DNA of 64,000 nt from Micropterix aruncella (Eukaryota; Arthropoda; Insecta; Lepidoptera; Micropterigidae): assembly GCA_944548615.1 (NCBI GenBank), contig OX155961.1:28492414-28556413 (forward strand), read 5' to 3'. The position numbers and the translations under genes were made by a program. This document shows, one piece after another, positions 1 through 13,930 of the stretch; the stretch's first letter is position 1, and every line of letters starts with the position of its first letter. The notes under the pieces were generated by a model. It saw nothing but the letters and a program-made list of their open reading frames with translations, had not been told where the DNA came from and ran no database searches.

Positions 1-206
1 CATTAAAACAAATTAGTTCAAACAAAAAAGTAATTTGTGAACAGAATGATGTTTTATCAATCGTATAGTTAGAGACATTCCATTAACGTTTTGAGTCTAT
101 CTGGAAATATCAGTGTCGCAAGTGAGCTCATTGTATTTAAGGGTCAGTTCATGACAATTCTCATATGCTAAACATACTTACTTCATATGCTAAACATAAT
201 ACAGTT

Positions 207-911
207 AAGGGGGGTATTCTGGTCTAGAGGCCTAAATTTTAGGCGTTTTTCCGAGTTGGATAAAAAACATTCTTACAATCCATATTTTACAATGTTCATT
301 AACGTTTCAATGATACAAAAAAAAAGATTTACAGGCAAGTGCAGGTAAGGACGTCGCTATGGCCCGGACCTTGGAAAGAAAATATATTTTTTCCCGCAAA
401 ATGGCGACGATTAGATTTTTTTGCCTGTTTCTTGTTCTTTTTTTTAAATAATAAAAGAAAAATAAAACTAAAATGTTAGCTCCCGGGTACAAAGAAATAA
501 GCAAATATGATTATCAACCAAATTGCAAATAAATCGCTTAGGTAGTCTTGAGATATCATGTCGAGTAGGTAAAAAGCATTTCAAATTGCAGACAACGTCT
601 TGGGAGCGTAACTCAGATAATAGTACTTTATACTCATTATGGTTCTACTTCAAAATTACCATTTTATGAAGTTCTTTCAGCTACGCGAGCTGTTCTAGTG
701 TCATACTCAAGTAGTCGGGGATTACATATCGTCTATTGATCGATTCGTTCCGGCACGATCGGTTTAGTTGCCACGTCACAAAAGTCGCTGTAACTCCGAA
801 GATAATTCGAATTTTAAAAAACCCTCTTGAGGACAAATTTTTGAAGGTCTGAATTTTGAAAATATGCAAAGAAACGATTTTTTCAAGTTTTTAGACCAAA
901 ATACCCCCCTT
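207..911. mobile_element. MITE-like element with 20-bp terminal inverted repeats
   Basis: Positions 207-226 (AAGGGGGGTATTCTGGTCTA) are repeated inverted at 892-911 with one mismatch, bounding about 705 bp. The left end continues into a small perfect palindrome, GCCTAAA-T-TTTAGGC. The left flank gives TTAA and the right TTGA across the element edge, which would fit a decayed TTAA target duplication (piggyBac-like), but this is weak. AATACAGTTA occurs in both flanks, though not directly adjacent on the right. No transposase is present; the short minus-strand reading frame inside (681-869) shows no recognisable domain. It is probably a non-autonomous DNA element; superfamily unknown. Confidence 0.55.
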
Positions 912-1929
912 GATAAAAATACAGTTATTTAAATATGCTAATATACGTAGACGTCTCGTGGTATTTTCTCAGTCAATATTTAAAATGACCACAAAATGGG
1001 CACTGTCTTATCTTGGCGAATAATAAATTATTTCGATATTATCCTATTTTACAAATCACTTCTTAACGCTCCCCCAGTTTTAAACTGTTATCTTTTAAAA
1101 ACACTGATGCCTGAGAAAACAGGTCATGCATCATACTTGACTTATTTTGAATATTACCGCCAACGGGACTCTTATTATCGCAGCCATATTCCGTAATAAC
1201 CTGCCATTTATAATGCGCCAGGTTTTTTTAAGAGGCAGGTTATACTCTTACATTGTATAACCCACAATATTATTATAAACCACCACCTGTGATGGAATAT
1301 TCAGTTTATCTAATATGTTTTATATTGAGTTTTTCGTCGAGTGAATATTGGGTCATATGTATTATGAGTCAAATGAGTTATGAGATATGAATATTGGGAA
1401 TAACCAGAAAATTAATAGTTGAATGTAGGTAAGAAATATGAATTCCGTAATAAAAACATGAACTTTAAAAGACCTTTATACACAACTAATCTCGTATATA
1501 CATTTCATTAGAGACGTGACTAGTTAGTAGTAACAGCGATTAAGCCCAAAAGAGCTCGCTTTATTTGCTCTTCAATGTATAGCCCATATTTAAACTTATC
1601 ATGTGCAGAAAAAATCGTTTGTCATTAGAAGACTTTTCCTGAAAGTAGCCAGAAACTTACTTCATCCGAATATTCATTTCATAAATAAAGTCGATCAGCA
1701 GATGGCGAGGCGCAGCGCAATGAAAATTTGAATTTCAAACTCGAGTAGGTACTCTCATATGTTTTAAAAATCAAATTGCAAACGCGGGTTGCCGTGAGGT
1801 TTCTAGATTGAATTTCGAACGATCCACGCATCGCAAGCGCTGCTGCTTATAAGGGCTCCACAATTACATTAATATATGGCGGATTTTAAATACGATTTAT
1901 GTCGCCTGTGTATGAGACATTCCAACCAA
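912..1929. other. AT-rich stretch without recognisable gene
   Basis: No reading frame resembling a protein. Contains a small perfect hairpin (ATAACCTGCC at 1196-1205 against GGCAGGTTAT at 1234-1243). Nothing else is supportable. Confidence 0.5.
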
Positions 1930-2335
1930 AATCTTATAATGTTATTTCGGCCCAACAAGACAAATATGTACCGAATTTCAAGTCTCTGATTTCAATATTT
2001 CGAGATAAAATTATAAGTCCTCTGTAGGACAGATTTCAACCACGATCTTTTAACTCTTGCCATGACCAAATTATGCCTGCATGCCAAATTTCAGCACAAT
2101 CGGATAAAGCGTTCGGACGCTATCCTGGACGAATACACACACACACCCTGACACACCCTCAAACACACACACACACACACATACAGATTTCAGTCTGGAA
2201 TTAGTCTCAATCGTCTCGGGGAAGGGAGCTGGAGGGGGGGGGGGGGGAAATGCGTATATTGGTCCTCATTTCAAAAGATAATATTTAGCGCGTTCACAAT
2301 ACTTTACCCTCTCATCAGTTGGTGAGCCAGTAAAA
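1930..2335 (+). repeat. dispersed repeat family C, plus copy
   Basis: Shares a block with 23655-23930, 26060-26330 (minus) and 50555-50790: 'accgaatttcaa...', 'caactcttg(c)catga', 'atgcctgcatgccaaa', 'caatcgga', 'gctatcntgga', followed by a CA-rich stretch (about 2134-2182) and 'gcgttcacaatacttt'. A G homopolymer of about 15 bases lies near 2233-2247. Noncoding; it resembles a retroelement 3' region common in moths (recollection only). The order of blocks is constant between copies. Confidence 0.7.
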
Positions 2336-2519
2336 TAAAAAAAAATGGTAGATATATACCATTTTAATTGATTCGATCGCACAAAAAGCAACATAAAGGC
2401 CTAATTCAGTAACTACTTTTCTACTAAAAGGAATCAAATGCTAAATTTCAGGTTATCTATAATACATTTTTTCTATTTAAATCTTTTATATGTTTCACTG
2501 CATTTAAAGAAGGTTTATT

Positions 2520-2755
2520 GCCTGTGATGGCATATTTGATTTTAGTGCAACTAGTATTTATATTAAAGAAAACGCAACGTTAAGTGTCAAATGAAATGTC
2601 TGATTGAGAACATTCCGGAAATATACATGTATCTATATGGACATATACATAAACCACAAATATTCCATAAAAAAACCGTAATAAAAATAATTATAAGTAC
2701 AATAATTCACTTTCTGTAAGAGCAGTAGTGTTTTTTTATAATATTCAATACATTT
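2520..2755 (+). repeat. dispersed repeat family I, plus copy
   Basis: Matches 56740-56970 in the same orientation and 24070-24650 and 35325-37190 in the opposite one: 'agtgtcaaat', 'acattccggaa', 'gtatctatatgga', 'ccacaaatatt', 'aataattcacttt'. In the two minus copies the family carries (TA)n arrays at an equivalent internal site, reminiscent of microsatellite-associated elements. Noncoding. Confidence 0.65.
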
Positions 2756-2759
2756 ACCT

Positions 2760-4990
2760 GTTAAATCATTTGATTCTACTCCCATCCTGTAACCTCCTCG
2801 TAGAGAGACTTAACCTGTCAGGCTGCTATGAGCTTCAGCAACGGATGTATCTGCAGTCGGAGTTGGTTGGGAACAGACGTGCGGATTCGGGGAAAACCTC
2901 GGGCGGAACTGGGCTGTTTGGGCACTCTGCGATTAGACAGCAACGAAACACCTGGGAGGGGAGCTCCCGGGTGTTTCGAAACGCATGTTTTCTAAGCAGC
3001 GGGGGGTAGTTGTCGACCTGACATAATATATCCTTGAAACGATCCGTTGGCCACCCGATCCCGAAAGACCTTCTCGGGCAAGGGGCGCCTCGGTCCGCGA
3101 TAATTTCAAGGTGGATTAACGCTTACGTCTGGTAGAAGCCTCGCAAGCGACCTGGAATCGTGACCGGACTGGAGGACGGAGAAATCCGGTTTAAGGACGA
3201 GAATCTTCACCGTCGATATACATTTGCTAGATATTCCCTCAGATACAAATAGTTGGCTCGACATACCCTTTGCTCGTAGTTCATGTGATAAAGAGAGATA
3301 GCAAATAATTGAAAAATATGCGAGAGAATAGAGCGGCAATATTCGTCGTGGCAGCTCCATACCGGAAACGGTCATCTGTCTAGCAGCGGACTGCGATCAA
3401 ACTACTACTGGCCGGCTTTGAGTAGTGGTTTTGAAAGAGTCATTTTCGAGCGCGAAAGGACCATCTAGGGGATCATATATCGTTGGTCTTCACTACCAGA
3501 TTTGGTACTGAGGCCGTGACCTCACGGTCGGTTTTCTGGGTTCACTTCTCAATGCCTTGCGCCAACTCTGATGGGTCTGTTGGCGTAGTTAGATAACTAG
3601 GGTTGTCGACTACAGCGGGCGAGCCCGTCACCTTAGGAAGTTTTAACGATTAGTCGTTCTATCTCCCTGGAGTGAGCGCAGAAGACTTGAGGACAAAACA
3701 GTCCACCATCTAGCTACGCCACAAGCCCGTAAGAGGCCAACGCCTTAACCACGAGATAGCCAGGAGTGTTACCCACGCCCCTTCTTCCAATTGTGACCAG
3801 ATTACTCCGGTCTCTCGATTGGTTACGAGTTCGAGGTCGCTTGCGCGGTCCTCTCCCTTACGAAGCGGTGAAACGGTGTTTAGCGAATCTATCGCGGACC
3901 ACAGCGTCCTTTGCCCGGCTGATCACCCAGGATCGGATAGCCGATGGTGTTTTCAAGAGCAGTCGCCGTAAGGTCCGAAACCACCCCCGCTCTATAGGAA
4001 ATAGAACTGCTTCCAGACACCCCCGACTGTTAGTCAGAATGCACAATCGATTGGCTGCGCACACCGTCCAGGAGCGCCAGAAGGTTGATTCCTGGGCGAA
4101 ACTAGCTCTAAGGCCAGAGTCCTACCCGGTCTTGCACTTCATGCGTGTTGACCCGTGAGTATGACCGACCCCGAGCGAATGTGACAATTATAAGTCCAAT
4201 ATTTTTCCGTATACAGGTTCGAGCAATGCAAAACCCATTTCTAATATTTGCAAACGCACCGTGCGCAGACCGTCCAGGAGCGCCAGAAGATTGATTCCCA
4301 GAGGACACTGACCATAAGGCCAGAGTCCTACCCAGGCTCGCACGTCATGCGTGAAGGCCGTCGGATAGGTGTTGACCCGTGAGTGTGACCAACCCTGAAC
4401 AGAATGGGTCTTCGTGGCCAACTCAGCGAGGGCCCATTAACTCCCGGCGTAGTTACACAGAGGACTGTGTTGGTATATGCCTGGTCGCTCTTTCTGAGGC
4501 TGTGCGGAAACCAGGGCTATACTCTTGAGTAGATTTTTACACCAGCGGGCAAGAGAGTAGAGCAACACAAACATTAGTATTTACAACAATTTATTATCTA
4601 TTTTATTAATTGTATACAGATACGCCTGAAGAAAGTGTGAGTAAGAGTGATTTAAATACATAAAAAAATAATGTTTATAAAGCCAACATTTTGACGTTGA
4701 AATATTCAAATGACGTCAGAACGACATTCGTGGTATTGAAAGAAACGTTTGATAAAATGCTTATGGCGAAAGACGCATTTACGATTTCTGGTTAATTATG
4801 TTGTTTAATGATGTCATATAAAATTCGTGAGAAAAATGTTACATGTGTTATAAAAAGTAGTTTCTAAAACTCCATGGGAGAAAGAATGATCTAACATCGT
4901 TATAACTTCCTGTGATGGCGGTTTCTCCCATAGACGATTCTCGCATTTACTCGCACCTAAGGATGCCTAACTGTGTTTTAATTTGCAAAC
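2760..4990. repeat. GC-rich repeat family A, inverted (head-to-head) copies
   Basis: Clearly GC-richer than its surroundings and repeated at 30430-32530, 39010-39330, 46010-46390, 47595-48265 and 55510-55660. About 2770-3240 runs in the same sense as 30430-32530; about 3595-4420 runs in the opposite sense; about 4865-4980 again in the first. A hallmark is a small hairpin, GGGCGAGCCC at about 3618-3630, present as ACGGG-TTNG-CCCGT in other copies. The opposite-sense part holds a 130-codon frame (3766-4158) whose translation (GRLRGPLPYEAVKR, NLSRTTASFARL, FKSSRRKV) recurs in other copies. I recognise no known element or RNA gene here. Confidence 0.7.
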
Positions 4991-5564
4991 TTTAATCTGG
5001 TCTAACAATTATTTTGAAGCGAATACATTTTTTAATTTGCATTTTTACAAAATTTAATTCTCCGTAGATCTGAATTTGAATCAATTATCTAAAATAATTG
5101 ATCGCTCTATTCCGGCGTCTTGTAAGGAGAAAGAACGATTGAAAGGAGTGTAAAAGGCCAAAGCCCCTTCGTTTATCGAATCCAAGGCGTATGCTCAGTA
5201 AAATAAGATAGCAAAAGATGTGACATAGTCGTTTTCCCCGAGAAGATGTCCATTCACCGGTAAGTGTTTGCTTAATAATAGTAGGGGTAGAGGTTTTCAA
5301 TTCGGATGTTCGCAGGGCGGAGGAAGAGGGGGAGGGGGATGGGGAGGGGGGTCTCCCTCAGCAGATAAGAAGATATTGGTGAGCTAGTCTGCCGTTGAAC
5401 TTTTCACACCTGCCATTTTCGCCCGCACAAAAGATGCCTTCCCGCGCTGAAAGCTCTATTGCAGCGGCATCTCGATAAAGCGGACCTGTAACCGGCGCTT
5501 AGAGCTTTCACTTTATATCAACACTGAAAAAACTGCGCGACGCATCTACACATACATATTATAC
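4991..5564. other. intergenic, purine-rich patch
   Basis: No recognisable gene. About 5311-5352 is a G/A-rich run (ggaggaagaggggg, gggatggggagggggg) that could form G-quadruplex structures. The rest is unremarkable. Confidence 0.45.
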
Positions 5565-7149
<1,585 letters not shown>

Positions 7150-7815
7150 AAGCAGTTTTTTGAGGAGAAGCATTTAAAAATTTAACATGCTGTAAAGTGA
7201 TGACAATTCGTAATTCAAACAAAATAAGTGTATAATATCTTTACCACTACTTTTAACTTTAGATTAAAGAAAAATAGAAATACTTTAAATATTTTAATAA
7301 AAAGTTAGGCCATTTTAAAATGTGGAACCCCCTCAGTAGTGACGTTGTGGCACTAAACTAAAACTAAAACGTGTAATTGTGACATGGTGAATAGAAACAA
7401 AAGTCAAGAAATGATCCCAATAAGTTTTATTTCAACTGAAACAATTTTTTTATTAACTTTCCAGCAAATTTGCTTACAAAGTTAATATTTGCACTTAATT
7501 TTTGGTACCTGCTTCTACTTCTTTGGCGCGTACTCTAGTTTAAAAATACAATCAGACTTCTTAAATCAAATCAGCTCAATGAAACAGAGATTCTTAATTC
7601 TAGTAGCAGCTATAATAGTTATTAATAAAAATATTTCATTAAAAAAATTAGAAAGATATTAGAAAACTTAAGCTAAACGCGAAAACTTTCAAAAACAATA
7701 CTTTTCGTACTGTTACTTAATGCTAATTACAAACTTTGTATTTACCAACACCTAAAATAATTATTAAGCACATATACCTAGTTAGTAAAATGTAAAAACT
7801 GTAACTTAAGAAAAA

Positions 7816-8550
7816 TTAAATAAGATCTTTAAAGAACTTTTCATAGAATCTTGGCACGATGTTGGTCTCAATCAATTGCAATAGATCGCGCTTCTTGCGT
7901 TCTGTAATTGCAATTTTAGAAGAATAGGCTGGTCTTAAAGCAATTTCGTCAATCGTTTGAACATTTCCTCTATTTCCACGTAAATTCTTTCCTCTTGGTT
8001 CGATTACACATTTTGCCTCATTCCAATTTACAGTCTGGTACGTGGTGCGATATTTATAATTTTCGCATTTTTTTGTGAACTTTATACTTTTGATTTGACT
8101 TATTTTAATTACACCCCCATTAACATTTTTTGACATGTTAAAATTCAACTTATCTTCCAGATACTTAAGATCGAGGAAATCGTTGTTGTTCATTTCTTTC
8201 ACCACAAATGGTTTTCCAGTCTTCTTTGCCCCTCGTATTAGCATTATGTATTGTTCAGGGACATAGATAGGCCCTGATTTTTTGGCTTTAGTTAAGGCTT
8301 TTTCAATTACTGAATGGGTTACATCGCCTTCATTTTGAGTATGTCCTCTAATCAAAAAGTTATGTTTTATCGAATTGATGTTCAACGTTGTGACAGCATA
8401 GTGGTACATTGCAAACACGAATCGGTTTTTTTGCTGACCACAGCAATTGTCCGAGTAGAAAATAACGTCACAGCCGGGATTTTTAAGAGCAACTTCCTCC
8501 AAGTATGTATACACGCAAGAGCCTATTTCAATGGCTCCTCTGTTTCCCAA
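7816..8550 (-). CDS. transposon protein, C-terminal part (downstream frame)
   Basis: Continues the protein encoded at 8555-10417 after a +1 base in a T7 run (plus-strand A7 at 8564-8570). With six bases instead, the upstream frame would read ...CFFWHEGLGNRG straight into this one. Counting from the TTG-coded glycine-preceding residue at 8550, this part has YSDNCCGQQKN (Asp34) and GHTQNEGDVTHSVIE (Glu74, Asp76, Glu83). Together with YDLQ upstream these form three spaced acidic motifs. I recall this layout from uncharacterised insect proteins assigned to DUF7869. A DDE/RNase H-fold catalytic role is my inference. The rest is basic and ends RFYEKFFKDLI, with a TAA stop at 7816-7818. A candidate AATAAA lies on the minus strand at 7426-7431. 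There is no independent ATG start, so separate translation is unlikely. Confidence 0.8.
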   Translation of the reverse strand: MGNRGAIEIGSCVYTYLEEVALKNPGCDVIFYSDNCCGQQKNRFVFAMYHYAVTTLNINSIKHNFLIRGHTQNEGDVTHSVIEKALTKAKKSGPIYVPEQYIMLIRGAKKTGKPFVVKEMNNNDFLDLKYLEDKLNFNMSKNVNGGVIKISQIKSIKFTKKCENYKYRTTYQTVNWNEAKCVIEPRGKNLRGNRGNVQTIDEIALRPAYSSKIAITERKKRDLLQLIETNIVPRFYEKFFKDLI

Positions 8551-8554
8551 GCCT

Positions 8555-10417
8555 TCATGCCAGAAAAAAACATGTTGTTTCCAGGTCTTTCGCGTTTGAC
8601 ATTGTGAAATTATAACAATTTAGCTTAGACTTGTAGAAAAAAGCCGACGAATTTCCGACAGGGCACGGTAAAACGGCTTGCAAATCATAGGTGACAACAA
8701 TCAATGTGCTCTCAGGCTCATGACATTTTTTCATATCTCTGCCTTTTTCAAGTCTACTCAAGCTCTTTTCTTCATGGTGTAGGTTATAACTGGCACGTAA
8801 TTTATTTTGTTCTTCTTTAGGCGCATTTTCGTATGCTTCGCACTCATCGCATTTATCCTTTTTAGGCTTGAAAAGGCCTATATTAAAGTCATAGTTGAAT
8901 ATTCTGGAGTACGCATCGTAATTTACAACTGGCTTGTTTTGTTCATTTTGAATTTTAGAGTAGTTTCTATGCAGTTCTGCGACAGATAAACCACCATCAA
9001 TAAATTCTCTACTAGTGTTAGCCCTGAGGTAGTGACTTTCAACTTTTGGAATTGATTCTATATGATCTTTTACTGCTTGAATAACTTCAGGATCTAATTT
9101 GCACTGTTTTCCGTGCTTTCCTCGTAAATCTAATGAAACAATCCCATCATTGCGTGCTCGGGAATTAATAACAGTTCGTATAGTCCTTTGTGTGATGCCC
9201 AAAGTGTTGATCAGAAAAGTTTTGCAGACGCGGTTGTCTTTGTTTTCATTCAGTAAGTAATATGCAGTATTTTCTTTCCTCTCGTATTGTCTATTTGTCT
9301 TTATGCGACGGTATGCACATTTAAGTGGTCTCGTACAAGCATTCAAAAAGTCTCGCTGCCTCTCTAAACTACCCAACTCCCAGTATGACTTAAATATTGT
9401 AGTTCTGTTCTCTTCAGTAAATTTCGATGCACAAGACAACCGACATGTCATAGCACATGGCGGGCCAATTTTTTTAGTTTGAAATTCTTTTTTAGATTTC
9501 TCTGAAATATATCTTTGGCCGGCATTTTTCAATACTTTCGCAATATTCTTTTTCCAGGCTGTTGGATTACGAGTTCGTTTTCTTCCTCTCATTTTAGATG
9601 CTGGTTCTCGTGGCTGGTTAAACTCCTTGCCGCCAGCAGCATTATCAGATTTATTATCTTTAGACGAACCGCTAGTACTGCTATTGAAACTGCTACTGGA
9701 ACTGCTGCTGGAACTGCTGCTTGAACTAGTGGAACTGCTAGATGAAGACGCTCTTGGGCGAAGCTTGTATTCGTCGCCAGAATCAGTGCCAGAGAAATCA
9801 CACGTTAGGAGGTCAATATCTTGTACTTCCGGATCGTGGATAGCATCAATATCAGGCAAATTATACGGCGAGTTTAGGTGTGGTAAAACAGGCGTGTCTT
9901 GCTCTGAAGGTAATTCTAGCAGTTCGTCTGGATAAGTACAGTTTTCTGATGTTTGATCCTTCGAGTTTGGATGTGATAAAGCAGTGTTGTCTTGCTCTGA
10001 AATTATTGCTTGCGGTTCGTCAGAGTAAGCACAGTTTGCTGATGGTTGAACATTCGAGTGTGGAAGTGGTAAAACAGTTTTATCTTGCTCTATGGGTAAT
10101 GCTAGCGGTTCGTCCGAGTAAGTACAGTTTGCTGGTGCTTGATTCTTAGAACTTGGAAGCGGTAAAACAGTTTTATCTTGCTCTGAAGGTAATGCTAGCT
10201 GTTCGTCCGGGTAAGCATGGTTTGCTGGTGCTTCATCCATAGAGTTTGGAAGTGGTAAAACACAGTTGTCTTGCTCTGGCGGTAGTGGTAGCGGTTCGCC
10301 TGGGTTAGCACAGTTTGCTGGTCCCTTCGAGTTATGAAATGGTAAAACAGTCTTTTCTCGCTCAGGTTTTTTCTTGCCCATCACAAGTTCCACAAGTTTT
10401 TTTCCACGTGGATACAT
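8555..10417 (-). CDS. transposon protein, N-terminal part (620 codons, frameshifted at its 3' end)
   Basis: Single long frame starting at ATG 10415-10417 (MYPRGKKLVELVMGKKK). Residues about 23-190 are five 31-residue repeats with the core (P/S)EQD.(T/C)VLPLP. An acidic linker (DSGDEYKLRPR) and a serine tract follow, then a basic patch (MRGRKRTRNPTAWKKN) that could serve nuclear import or DNA binding. Next come a cysteine cluster (PPCAMTCRLSCASKF), a helix-turn-helix-like stretch (CKTFLINTLGITQRTIRTVI) and a CxxC pair (KCDECEAYENAP). The motif VVTYDLQAVLPCP has Asp at residue 578, the candidate first catalytic acid. The frame ends artificially (ETTCFFLA, stop 8555-8557) because of one extra T. 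Sequencing error, true inactivation or programmed frameshifting are all possible. No introns are evident. The protein is presumably the element's transposase; family assignment to DUF7869 is from memory. Confidence 0.85.
   Translation of the reverse strand: MYPRGKKLVELVMGKKKPEREKTVLPFHNSKGPANCANPGEPLPLPPEQDNCVLPLPNSMDEAPANHAYPDEQLALPSEQDKTVLPLPSSKNQAPANCTYSDEPLALPIEQDKTVLPLPHSNVQPSANCAYSDEPQAIISEQDNTALSHPNSKDQTSENCTYPDELLELPSEQDTPVLPHLNSPYNLPDIDAIHDPEVQDIDLLTCDFSGTDSGDEYKLRPRASSSSSSTSSSSSSSSSSSSSFNSSTSGSSKDNKSDNAAGGKEFNQPREPASKMRGRKRTRNPTAWKKNIAKVLKNAGQRYISEKSKKEFQTKKIGPPCAMTCRLSCASKFTEENRTTIFKSYWELGSLERQRDFLNACTRPLKCAYRRIKTNRQYERKENTAYYLLNENKDNRVCKTFLINTLGITQRTIRTVINSRARNDGIVSLDLRGKHGKQCKLDPEVIQAVKDHIESIPKVESHYLRANTSREFIDGGLSVAELHRNYSKIQNEQNKPVVNYDAYSRIFNYDFNIGLFKPKKDKCDECEAYENAPKEEQNKLRASYNLHHEEKSLSRLEKGRDMKKCHEPESTLIVVTYDLQAVLPCPVGNSSAFFYKSKLNCYNFTMSNAKDLETTCFFLA
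9850..10351 (-). repeat. in-frame 93-bp tandem repeat inside the transposon gene
   Basis: Five imperfect 93-bp units encode 31 residues each, for example NCTYSDEPLALP then EQDKTVLPLP. The spacing of GTTCGT landmarks (9922, 10015) gives the 93-bp period. Length is a multiple of three, so copy number can change without breaking the frame. Confidence 0.85.
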
Positions 10418-10673
10418 TGTAGGTATTTAAAAAAAAATCTAAAACAAATAAGAAATACCACAATTAGGTGTAATAAAATACAAGTAAGTATATTATTTAA
10501 AGATTTAAAAAAATCTAATCATTAATGCAAAAAAAGTTATAAAAAACTAAAACCCTACTACTAAAAGAAAGTTCGAAAAACGTGTTAGTAACTAAAATGC
10601 ACAAAATAATGTTTTTCGAATTTATCAGATACAACTATTGCTTTTATACTGACTTTATTAATTTCTTCCATTT

Positions 10674-11490
10674 CACACTATTGTAATACTACATCATTGT
10701 AGCAGTAAACGCAATAGTACATTGGAGAATAAAAGTCATTACGTACATAAGAACCGTTGTTGTTTCAAATCCCAAATATTAAACATATTAACTTTATGGA
10801 GAAATAATGACACTATTGTAATACAACGTCTTTGTAACAGTAAACGCAACAGTATATTGGAGAATCAAAGTCATTGCGTACATAAGAACCGTTGTTGCTT
10901 CATACCCCAACTATTAAACATATTACTTTCTGGAGAAATAATGACACTATTGTAATACTACATCTTTGTAACAGTAAACGCAACAGTATATTGGAGAATC
11001 AAAGTCATTGCGGACATAAGAACCGTTGTTGCTTCATATCCCAACTATTAAACATATTAACTTTCTGGAGAAATAATGACACTATTGTAATACTACATCT
11101 TTGTAACAGTAAACGCAACAGTATATTGGAGAATCAAAGTCATTGAGTACATAAGAACCGTTGTTGCTTCATATCCCAACTATTAAACATATTAACTTTC
11201 TGGAGAAATAATGACACTATTGTAATACTACATCTTTCTAATAATAAACGCAACAGTATATTGGAGAATCAAAGACATTGCGTACATAAGAACCGTTGTT
11301 GCTTCATATCCCAACTATTAAACATATTAACTTTCTGGAGAAATAATGACCCTATTGTAATACTACATCTTTGTAACAGTAAATGCAACAGTACATTGGA
11401 GAATCGAAGTCATTACGTACATAAGAACCGTTGTTGCTTCATATCCCAACTATTAAACATTAACTTTCTGGAGAAATAATGTCACAACTC
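10674..11490 (+). repeat. six-copy 135-bp tandem repeat inside the transposon
   Basis: The landmark GAAATAATGACAC recurs at 10801, 10935, 11070, 11205 and 11340 (period 134-135), with a final partly altered copy at 11473. Units contain CACTATTGTAATAC, GCAACAGTATATTGGAGAAT and AAGAACCGTTGTTG. The array lies between the gene's start codon and the right terminus, where the promoter and transposase-binding sites would be expected. Reading frames across it are by-products of the repetition. Confidence 0.92.
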
Positions 11491-11777
11491 ATATGCTACG
11501 TATTTTAGGTCATTGTTGCTCCAAAATAAAAATAAAAAATTGTCACAATTACCTTTAGTGACGTTGCAACTCCAAGACACGTCTGCTCGTGCGGGCGGTC
11601 ACACGCAACTGACCAATAAGACGTTGTTTCTCCCGGCGGTCGGCTGATTAGCGCCAAAACCATAACGACACTACTACCCTCACACGGAAACTATTCATAC
11701 TACACAAGTGACAATTACCCACCAAGTGCAGAGGTACTTTAGGCGTTTTTTTGCATACTCAGCTCATTTTTGACAAA

Positions 11778-13424
<1,647 letters not shown>

Positions 13425-13850
13425 CAAATAGCATTTATTATAGAGTATTAGATTGCTCAACACCACAGTATGTTTTGGAAACCCTTCTTAGCCGGCGACA
13501 TGCAGGTGGCGCTGATAACATCACCTGGAGAAATTAATTAAAGTACTTTGTCTACGATAGGTTTTTCGGCTCTCGTATATTCTATCGCCTTAAGGGGTAC
13601 ATTGTATGCTTACATACAATATACCCCCAAGGCAAACATTCATATATTTGCAACACAATAAACCCCTAATTAGTATGTAATGAAAGCTGTGTACCAAATT
13701 AAAATCGACATCTCTATGTAATTAATATAAAAACAAAAAGTTATAATTTAAAATTTTGTTACGCCGGCGACATACAGGTGGCGCTAAAAACAATGTCTGG
13801 AGATATTAATTGCATTTATTTTAGCCATCTATAATAACATTGATAGTGAT
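13425..13850 (+). repeat. two diverged copies of a short repeat with GCCGGCGACAT..GGTGGCGCT
   Basis: Blocks at about 13490-13545 and 13760-13815 share GCCGGCGACAT, CAGGTGGCGCT and TCTGGAGA(A/T)ATTAATT. The block TAGATTGCTCAAC at about 13450 recurs inverted near 14995-15020. These are remnants of a dispersed element of unknown type. Confidence 0.55.
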
Positions 13851-13930
13851 TTGAATGTTTTATCTATAAAGGGCTGATTGATTATAAATCCTAATAATTT
13901 AACTAATGATACCAATAATAGGCAAGGGTA

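Noticed and set aside
4951..4965. CGCACCTAAGG match to the transposon terminus
   Set aside because: Only 11 bases; the following sequence does not continue the TIR.
2760..4990. Family A as ribosomal RNA or a degenerate rDNA copy
   Set aside because: GC-rich and structured, but none of the conserved rRNA blocks I know is present.
10674..11490. CRISPR-like array
   Set aside because: Units are contiguous 135-bp satellite repeats without unique spacers, in a eukaryotic transposon.
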